In this document: positions 8,507-14,945 of the stretch, piece after piece
How the letters are laid out: each line of letters starts with the position of its first letter
Numbering within the stretch: position 1 is the first letter of the stretch
From: Prolixibacteraceae bacterium
Lineage (GTDB): Bacteria > Bacteroidota > Bacteroidia > Bacteroidales > Prolixibacteraceae
Length of the DNA: 18,713 nt
NCBI GenBank assembly: GCA_016930735.1
Contig: JAFGGF010000348.1
Coordinates: 1 to 18,713, forward strand
Direction of reading: 5' to 3'
Notes under the pieces: generated by a model
The model's database searches: none
Seen by the model: only the letters and a program-made list of their open reading frames with translations
Told to the model about the DNA's origin: nothing
Position numbers and translations under genes: made by a program

Positions 8507-9712
8507 ATGATTGATACCGCTCCGGTTTTGGAAAAAGTTGTTCTGGTCGGTTTAATTTATAAGGATCAGGATGAAAATCAGGCTTTTGAATACCTTGAAG
8601 AACTTGCATTTCTTGCAGATACTGCAGGTGCTACCGTTCTGAAAAAGTTTACTCAAAAACTTGAAATGGCTAATTCAGTAACCTTTGTTGGCCCCGGTAA
8701 ACTTGAAGAAATTAATGCATACATCAAAGTTAAAGAAGCCGATACCATTATTTTTGATGATGAACTTACACCAACGCAACTCAGAAATATTGAAAAAGAA
8801 TTAAACTGCAAGGTTCTTGACCGCACCAACCTTATCCTTGATATTTTTGCAAAAAGAGCAAAAACCGCTCACGCAAAAACACAGGTTGAACTGGCTCAAT
8901 ACCAATACCTGCTCCCAAGGCTGACACGGATGTGGACTCACCTTGAAAGGCAAAGAGGGGGTATCGGATTGAGGGGGCCGGGTGAAACCCAGATTGAAAC
9001 TGACCGAAGGATAATCCTGGATAAAATTGCAAGGTTAAAAATCCAGCTTGAAAAAATTGATAAACAAAAAGCTACACAAAGAAAAAACAGGGGAAAACTT
9101 GTTCGTGTTGCTTTGGTTGGTTATACAAATGTTGGCAAATCAACAATTATGAACATGCTGAGCAAATCTGATGTGTTTGCCGAAAATAAGCTTTTTGCCA
9201 CACTTGACACCACTGTCAGGAAAATTGTGATCGGCAACCTTCCTTTGCTGTTAGCCGATACCGTTGGTTTTATCCGTAAATTGCCACATGGTTTGGTTGA
9301 ATCATTTAAATCAACTTTAGATGAGGTGCGTGAATCAGACATTTTATTGCATGTTATCGACATCTCACATCCGGGTTTCGAAGATCAAATTGATATTGTT
9401 TCAAATACACTAAAAGAAATTGAAGCCTCAGATAAGCCAACCATTTTTGTCTTCAATAAAATAGATGCTTTTACTTTTGTTGAAAAAGACGAAGACGACC
9501 TGACTCCCAGAACCCGCGAAAACATAAGCCTCGAAGAATGGCAGGAATCGTGGATGGCTAAAAAAAGCACACCTTCAATTTTTATTTCAGCAGTACATAA
9601 GGAAAATATCGAATCGTTTAAATCACTTGTTTATAAAGAAGTCAAAAAGATACACATTCAGCGGTTTCCTTATAATGATTTCTTATATGATGAGTCGTGG
9701 ATTGAAGAATAA
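8507..9712 (+). CDS. hflX: GTPase HflX, ribosome-associated
   Basis: This translational GTPase-like factor binds the 50S subunit and splits stalled or heat-damaged ribosomes. With the ATG at 8507 it has 401 residues (MIDTAPVLEK...). An ATG at 8498 would add three residues, and a GTG at 8492 lies at the end of the terminator T-run. The N-terminal HflX domain is followed by the family signature GIGLRGPGETQIETDRR (about 152-168), a coiled-coil of Lys/Gln-rich residues (170-196), then the G domain: G1 GYTNVGKST (205-213), G2 region TLDTTVRKI, G3 DTVGFIRKLP (251-260), G4 NKID (317-320). The length is normal for Bacteroidota. A strong terminator abuts the start, so it needs its own start site inside or beyond the hairpin, or read-through from tonB. 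Confidence 0.95.
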   Translation: MIDTAPVLEKVVLVGLIYKDQDENQAFEYLEELAFLADTAGATVLKKFTQKLEMANSVTFVGPGKLEEINAYIKVKEADTIIFDDELTPTQLRNIEKELNCKVLDRTNLILDIFAKRAKTAHAKTQVELAQYQYLLPRLTRMWTHLERQRGGIGLRGPGETQIETDRRIILDKIARLKIQLEKIDKQKATQRKNRGKLVRVALVGYTNVGKSTIMNMLSKSDVFAENKLFATLDTTVRKIVIGNLPLLLADTVGFIRKLPHGLVESFKSTLDEVRESDILLHVIDISHPGFEDQIDIVSNTLKEIEASDKPTIFVFNKIDAFTFVEKDEDDLTPRTRENISLEEWQESWMAKKSTPSIFISAVHKENIESFKSLVYKEVKKIHIQRFPYNDFLYDESWIEE

Positions 9713-9731
9713 AAAACCCGGTTGCCCAGGT
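9711..9731 (-). terminator. Rho-independent terminator of asd
   Basis: On the minus strand ACCTGG (9731-9726) pairs with CCGGGT (9721-9716), one pair being a T-G wobble. The loop is GCAA, a GNRA tetraloop, and a run of T follows (opposite A 9711-9716). It lies 22 bases past the asd stop, and its T-run overlaps the hflX stop codon. On the plus strand the wobble becomes an A-C mismatch, so it is better suited to asd than to hflX. Confidence 0.8.
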
Positions 9732-9753
9732 ATTCAACCTATGTTGATTTAGC

Positions 9754-10761
9754 TTAAACTTCACCTTCTTTTATCAGGTATTCAGCAATCTGGACAGCAT
9801 TTAATGCAGCTCCTTTTTTAATCTGGTCGCCAACACACCAGAAAGTTATACCACATTCATTCGCAATATCTTTCCTCAGCCTGCCAACATAAACTTCGTC
9901 TTTTTCTGCTACAAAAAGAGGCATCGGGTATACTTTCTCAGCAGGTTTATCCAGAAGAACAATTCCATTCGCATTTTTAAATGCTTCCCTGACTTCTTCA
10001 ATATCCAAAGGTTGCTCGGTTTCCACCCAGATTGCTTCGGAATGAGAACGGGCTACCGGAACCCTGACGCACGTTGCACTGACCTGAATATCGGCATGCA
10101 TAATTTTCTGTGTTTCCCAAACCATTTTCATTTCTTCCTTGGTGTAACCATTTTCCAGGAAAACATCGATGTGTGGAATTACATTCATGGCCAACTGGTA
10201 AGCAAATTTATCGACTGTTACTCTTTTTCCTTCTGCAATTTGTTTAATCTGGGTTTCAAGTTCTTCCAATGCAGCAGCACCGGCACCACTGGCGGCCTGG
10301 TAGGTTGCAACATGTATCTTTTTTATAGGTGATAACTTTTGTACCGGTTTTAAGGCCACAACCATTTGAATGGTAGAACAATTCGGATTTGCAATAATAT
10401 TCCACGGGCGGTTTTTGGCATCTGAAGCATTTACTTCAGGTACTACCAGCGGCACATCATCTTCAAAACGGAATGCACTCGAATTATCGATCATTATTGC
10501 ACCGTGCTTTGTAATTGTTGGTGCAAACTCCTTTGAAGTGCCTGCTCCTGCTGAAGTTAATGCAATGTCAATTCCCTTAAAATCATCATTATGTTTTAAT
10601 TCCTTAACAACAAGTTTTTTCCCTTTAAATTTATATTCTTTGCCTGCACTGCGTGAAGAACCAAACAATACCAATTCATCCAGAGGAAAATTCCTTTCGG
10701 CAAGTACGCGCAGAAATTCCTGCCCTACAGCTCCGCTTACACCAACAATTGCTACTTTCAT
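9754..10761 (-). CDS. asd: Aspartate-semialdehyde dehydrogenase
   Basis: This cytosolic enzyme reduces L-4-aspartyl phosphate with NADPH to L-aspartate 4-semialdehyde, the branch-point intermediate for lysine/diaminopimelate, threonine and methionine. It has 335 residues. Motifs in order: nucleotide-binding GVSGAVGQEFLRVL (7-20), the GSSRSAG phosphate-binding turn (34-40), active-site NPNCSTIQ with nucleophile Cys128, SGAGAAALEEL (158-168), and RVPVARSHSEAI with the substrate-binding Arg233 and acid/base His240. All catalytic residues are present. The gene stands alone on the minus strand between convergent hflX and a divergent lamin-tail gene, with its own terminator and a candidate -7 box. 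Confidence 0.97.
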   Translation of the reverse strand: MKVAIVGVSGAVGQEFLRVLAERNFPLDELVLFGSSRSAGKEYKFKGKKLVVKELKHNDDFKGIDIALTSAGAGTSKEFAPTITKHGAIMIDNSSAFRFEDDVPLVVPEVNASDAKNRPWNIIANPNCSTIQMVVALKPVQKLSPIKKIHVATYQAASGAGAAALEELETQIKQIAEGKRVTVDKFAYQLAMNVIPHIDVFLENGYTKEEMKMVWETQKIMHADIQVSATCVRVPVARSHSEAIWVETEQPLDIEEVREAFKNANGIVLLDKPAEKVYPMPLFVAEKDEVYVGRLRKDIANECGITFWCVGDQIKKGAALNAVQIAEYLIKEGEV

Positions 10762-10803
10762 CTTAAATTATTTTGTAACTTGCATAATTGTTAAAACCGA
10801 TTT

Positions 10804-10811
10804 CAAAGTTA
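10804..10811 (-). promoter_or_regulatory. Candidate Bacteroidota -7 box for asd
   Basis: The minus-strand octamer is TAACTTTG, an 8/8 match to TAnnTTTG. It lies 43 bases before the asd ATG and predicts a leader of about 36 bases. No TTG is seen at the -33 spacing. It lies inside the short gap to the divergent lamin-tail gene, so the two leaders probably overlap. Confidence 0.4.
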
Positions 10812-10837
10812 ATGTTTTGTTGTTAATTGTAAATGTG

Positions 10838-13324
10838 GTGATTTACAATATTCGAAATATCTTAACAATCATTTTTTTTATATCCGCATCCCCGGTACAT
10901 GCTGAACAAATCTGGTATGAAAATTTTTCAACACCTGAAAAAGGAATCTGGGGTGATGAAGACGGGACAACAATCCATATCGATTTATCAGGAATTGAAA
11001 GCTGGTATCTGGAATATGGTTCAGTTTTACTTGCATCGCCGGATGACTATGCCAAAACAGTTTCAACCGGTGGCGGGCGTTTTGAAGTACGCGATGTTGA
11101 AGATGAAATTACCTGGTTGTCGGAATGGATCGATATTAAAAAATTCTGTAACGTGTCGGTTCATCTGACTGCTTATGAAACCGGAAGTGGAGCAAATATT
11201 TCTACCAAGTATTTAAAAGCCTATTACAGAATAAATAACAATGAAAAAATTGAATTTGAAGAAAACGGCACCAATTTAGGAAACTGGGGAACAGCAATTG
11301 CCAAACAAACAGGGCTTGGAGGAGATTCGCTTCAAATTGTGGTTGTGATGGCAAATCAGTATTCATCAGATAAAGTTACCCTGGATGAAATTATTATAAC
11401 TGGTGATAAAGGTGATACTTTCCCACCATTTATAGCCGATGTAAAAGTTCAAAGTGCTGATACACTGAATATCTTTTTTAACGAACCAGTCAAAGAGCCA
11501 TTAAACCAAAACAATTTTCAACTTTTTTCGCATTACGGGGAATTACAAATTTTTTCTGTTTTCGGTGCAGATAATAACTTTACATTGGAAATCGAACCTT
11601 CCATGTTCCCTGAAATAACTCTGGTAGCCTTTAACATTTATGACTTAGCGGATAACCTCACCCGGATTGATACGTTTCAATTCAGCTATTTTCCACCGAT
11701 ACACCAATATGACCTGGTAATTAACGAAATAATGGCAGATCCTTATCCTCCGCAAGGGCTTCCGGAATCGGAATACATCGAACTGTACAACAACGCCGAA
11801 TTCCCGATTCAACTTAAAAACAAAAAAATACTTGTTGATCAAGACTCAAAAGAACTGGATGAATTTATAATTCTCCCCGGTGCATATATTACTCTTTGTC
11901 GGACTTCAGCATATGATACACTTTCAAATTTTGGGGCAACCCTGGCTGTAAAAAGTTTTCCCTCGCTAAGGAACAGCGGGGCAACACTTTCAATTTTTTC
12001 AGAAAATGAAGTTCTGATCGATTGTATCCAATATTCTGATGAATGGGGCAATAACAATGAAAAATCCGACGGAGGCTGGTCGTTGGAAAGGATTGACCCA
12101 AACAGGCATTGCGGACAGGCAGGAAACTGGTTGTTTTCTGAAAATCCACTTGGTGGAACCCCTGGCTTTGAAAATTCTGTCAGGCAAAATAATCAGGATC
12201 TGGAATCACCGTACTTAACTGAAATAGAAGCTGTTAATTCTTCATCCCTCAGACTTAAATTCAGCGAAAGACTGGATTCAGAGCAGATTTCAATGGACGA
12301 TAATTTTTTCGTAAACGAAGGGATTGGAAATCCTGATTCAATTGAAATACAGTCAGATAACAACATCTTTCTGTGGCTTTCCAATTCTCTTTCTGAAAAT
12401 AAAAAATACTCAATCCAGCTTTTAAATTTAACCGATGAGTGCGGAAATCCTTTAACTGAAAACACATTCAATTTTGTTTGGGAAGTTGCTTATAAAGGCG
12501 ATTTGGTAATAAATGAAGTTTTATCAAATCCTTTTGAAGACGGTACCGATTTTATTGAACTTTACAACAATTCTGAAAAATATCTTTACCTCGATCATTT
12601 ATGGCTTTCCAACGGGAAAGATACTTTACAACTGAAAAGCCTTTCAGGGCAGGAGATAATTATTCCTCCTGCAGAATATCTGGTTTGTACCAAAGATTCC
12701 GCAAAAACTGTAAATCCTTACCCTTTTTCTGTAACAGAAAATATCATTGAAACAGAAAAATTTCCAACCATTTACAACGATGCCGGAACTGTGATCCTTT
12801 TTAACACTAAATTAGAAGAAATCGACCATTTTTATTATTTTGAAAAATTACATTCTCCTATCCTTTCCGATATTAAAGGTGTTTCTCTTGAACGGGTTTC
12901 TTTCGATTTTGAAACAAATGATCCTGCAAACTGGCATTCAGCAGCAGCCAATGCTGGTTTTGCAACTCCGGGCTTTGAAAATTCACAGGCTGATAAAAAT
13001 CCTGAAACAAATGTGACCTTCGAGCCGGATGTTTTTTCTCCCAACCTTGACGGTTACAACGATGAATATATAGTCAGCTACTATTTTAATAAACCAGGCT
13101 ACATCGGTAATTGTAAAATATTTGACTCTGCAGGAAGGTTTATCCTTCAACTTGCCAAAAATGAAATCCTTGCAACTGAAGGGGAACTGATTTGGAACGG
13201 GAAAGATGAAACAGGGAACAGACTTTCATTAGGGATTTATGTTGTGCTTTTTGAAATTTTTGACATGGATGGAAATGTACACAGATATAAAGATGCTGTT
13301 GCTCTGACCGACATTTTTGAATAA
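10838..13324 (+). CDS. Secreted multidomain protein with two lamin-tail domains and a gliding-motility/FlgD-like C-terminus
   Basis: About 828 residues from GTG 10838. The open frame runs back to 10370, but that part is antisense to asd and has no in-frame ATG near the signal peptide, so a GTG (10835/10838) or TTG (10817/10820) start is inferred. From GTG 10838 there is a Sec signal peptide: Arg6, a hydrophobic core, and an Ala-His-type cleavage site VHA|EQ. Then come a beta-rich N-terminal domain (about 23-180), an Ig-like SbsA/Big_5-type module, lamin-tail domain 1 (DLVINEIMADPY, about 290), a second Ig-like module, lamin-tail domain 2 (DLVINEVLSNPF, about 554), and a C-terminal domain from about 727 (FSPNLDGYNDEY) like the FlgD/CHU_C-type C-terminal module. 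The PGFENS signature closes both lamin-tail units. It is probably exposed at the cell surface, perhaps through type IX secretion; no enzymatic domain is seen. Confidence 0.82.
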   Translation: MIYNIRNILTIIFFISASPVHAEQIWYENFSTPEKGIWGDEDGTTIHIDLSGIESWYLEYGSVLLASPDDYAKTVSTGGGRFEVRDVEDEITWLSEWIDIKKFCNVSVHLTAYETGSGANISTKYLKAYYRINNNEKIEFEENGTNLGNWGTAIAKQTGLGGDSLQIVVVMANQYSSDKVTLDEIIITGDKGDTFPPFIADVKVQSADTLNIFFNEPVKEPLNQNNFQLFSHYGELQIFSVFGADNNFTLEIEPSMFPEITLVAFNIYDLADNLTRIDTFQFSYFPPIHQYDLVINEIMADPYPPQGLPESEYIELYNNAEFPIQLKNKKILVDQDSKELDEFIILPGAYITLCRTSAYDTLSNFGATLAVKSFPSLRNSGATLSIFSENEVLIDCIQYSDEWGNNNEKSDGGWSLERIDPNRHCGQAGNWLFSENPLGGTPGFENSVRQNNQDLESPYLTEIEAVNSSSLRLKFSERLDSEQISMDDNFFVNEGIGNPDSIEIQSDNNIFLWLSNSLSENKKYSIQLLNLTDECGNPLTENTFNFVWEVAYKGDLVINEVLSNPFEDGTDFIELYNNSEKYLYLDHLWLSNGKDTLQLKSLSGQEIIIPPAEYLVCTKDSAKTVNPYPFSVTENIIETEKFPTIYNDAGTVILFNTKLEEIDHFYYFEKLHSPILSDIKGVSLERVSFDFETNDPANWHSAAANAGFATPGFENSQADKNPETNVTFEPDVFSPNLDGYNDEYIVSYYFNKPGYIGNCKIFDSAGRFILQLAKNEILATEGELIWNGKDETGNRLSLGIYVVLFEIFDMDGNVHRYKDAVALTDIFE

Positions 13325-13420
13325 TTATCTACTTAGCATTTTCATTAAAAGTCTTTGCTTCAATTCACTTTTTTACATTTTTATCTTATAACTTTAACTG
13401 AAAATTTCATCATGTTTATC

Positions 13421-14944
13421 ATGAAAAGATCCGATTTTTTGCGGAATATTTTTTTCCTGTTCTTAATCTTTTCTTTCAATTGTTCCGGACAGGACAATGA
13501 AGAAAAAGAAATAATCAGGGAAGCAGTTGCTGCAGGTTCGTATTACCCTGCCGATCCGAATGAACTGACAGTACAACTTAAAAGTTTTTTTAACCGTGCT
13601 CAAAATCCTGATAATTATAAAAATATTGCTGCTGTAATTGTCCCCCATGCCGGCTATGTTTTTTCAGGTGAAACAGCCACCTCTGCCTATGCTCAGATTG
13701 ACCCGGATAAAAAATTTGAATGTATTTTCCTGATCGGGACCAGCCATCATGTTTTACTGAACGGAGCATCTGTGTTTTATCAGGGAAGTTATTCCACGCC
13801 TCTCGGAAATGTGGAAGTTGACTCACCGATTGCCGGTAAACTCATCACTGAAAACTCAATTTTTGGTTATGCTGAAAAAGCGCATAACCGTGAACACAGC
13901 CTCGAAGTCCAGTTACCTTATTTGCAATATCATTTAAAATACCCTTTTAAAATCGTACCAATTATTATTGGAACCCAATCGGAATCTGATTGCTCAAAAA
14001 TTGCCAAAGCCCTGAAACCCTATTTTACTGACCAGAACCTGTTTGTAATCAGTTCTGATTTTTCACATTATCCAACTTATGAAGGAGCGATTAAAGCGGA
14101 TAAATTAACAGGTGATGCCATCTTAACCAACTCCCCCGATAAATTTATGGATGCGCTCGAAAAAAATGAATCAGAAAAAATTCCGGGATTAATAACAAGT
14201 TGCTGTGGCTGGAGTTCCATATTGTCACTTTTATATATCACATCAGAAATGCCTGATATTCAGATTGAACATGTAAAATATTCCAATTCAGGTGATTCGC
14301 CTTACGGGGATAAACAAAGGGTTGTCGGGTATAATGCTTTTGTGGTTACAAGGCCAGGAGAAATTAAAGAAGACTCTAAATATTCTCTTTCAACTGAAGA
14401 TAAAAAAATTTTACTGGAGCTAGCAAGAAATACAATTGATAGCTATCTGAAAAAAAGCAAAATCCCTGAAGTTAACTCAAAAGGCTTTTCAGAAAATATT
14501 AAAATGCCATGCGGAGCATTTGTTACACTAAACAAAAATGGCAGATTGCGGGGGTGCATTGGAAGGTTTATGGCAACTGAACCAGTATATAAAGTAGTAC
14601 AGGAAATGGCGATAGCAGCAGCATTCAATGATACCCGATTTAGTCCGGTCTCTTTGAATGAAATGAAAGATATTGAAATTGAAATTTCAGTTTTAACGCC
14701 CCTTCAAAAAATAACCGGCATTGACGAATTTAAATTGGGAAAGCACGGGATTTACATAATAAAAGGCAACAGGAGCGGTACTTATCTGCCACAGGTTGCC
14801 CGGGAAACAGGGTGGAACAAGGATGAATTTTTAGGTCATTGTGCACGTGATAAGGCAGGGATTGGTTATGATGGATGGAAAGATGCCGACTTATATACTT
14901 ATGAAGCGCTGGTGTTTGACGAATCAGAAATTTCTTCCCATTAA
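13421..14944 (+). CDS. AmmeMemoRadiSam system MEMO-AMMECR1 fusion, predicted lipoprotein
   Basis: From ATG 13421 the protein has 507 residues; ATG 13412 would add three. A short basic-hydrophobic leader ends at Cys21 (FSFNC), a probable but non-ideal lipobox with Asn at -1, followed by an acidic SGQDNEEKE stretch. The MEMO domain spans about 32-312. Candidate metal ligands by comparison with human MEMO1 are His76 (VPHAGYVFSGE), His109/110 (GTSHHV), His216 (SSDFSHY) and Cys261/262 (TSCCGW); EHSLEVQLPYL is also conserved. The AMMECR1 domain (about 325-500) has the family hallmark LRGCIGRF with Cys379, and Cys475 in GHCARDKAGI. Fused MEMO and AMMECR1 plus a radical SAM partner define the AmmeMemoRadiSam system (TIGRFAM-named; role unknown). 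The next gene starts two bases after this stop (one-base gap), which suggests translational coupling. Confidence 0.88.
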   Translation: MKRSDFLRNIFFLFLIFSFNCSGQDNEEKEIIREAVAAGSYYPADPNELTVQLKSFFNRAQNPDNYKNIAAVIVPHAGYVFSGETATSAYAQIDPDKKFECIFLIGTSHHVLLNGASVFYQGSYSTPLGNVEVDSPIAGKLITENSIFGYAEKAHNREHSLEVQLPYLQYHLKYPFKIVPIIIGTQSESDCSKIAKALKPYFTDQNLFVISSDFSHYPTYEGAIKADKLTGDAILTNSPDKFMDALEKNESEKIPGLITSCCGWSSILSLLYITSEMPDIQIEHVKYSNSGDSPYGDKQRVVGYNAFVVTRPGEIKEDSKYSLSTEDKKILLELARNTIDSYLKKSKIPEVNSKGFSENIKMPCGAFVTLNKNGRLRGCIGRFMATEPVYKVVQEMAIAAAFNDTRFSPVSLNEMKDIEIEISVLTPLQKITGIDEFKLGKHGIYIIKGNRSGTYLPQVARETGWNKDEFLGHCARDKAGIGYDGWKDADLYTYEALVFDESEISSH

Positions 14945-14945
14945 A

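Noticed and set aside
10370..10837. 5' extension of the lamin-tail reading frame
   Set aside because: It is antisense to the well-conserved asd gene and would put the signal peptide in the middle of the protein.
14841..14945. 5' extension of the membrane-protein reading frame
   Set aside because: It overlaps the conserved AMMECR1 C-terminus in another frame; the ATG at 14946 starts a hydrophobic N-terminus right after the previous stop.
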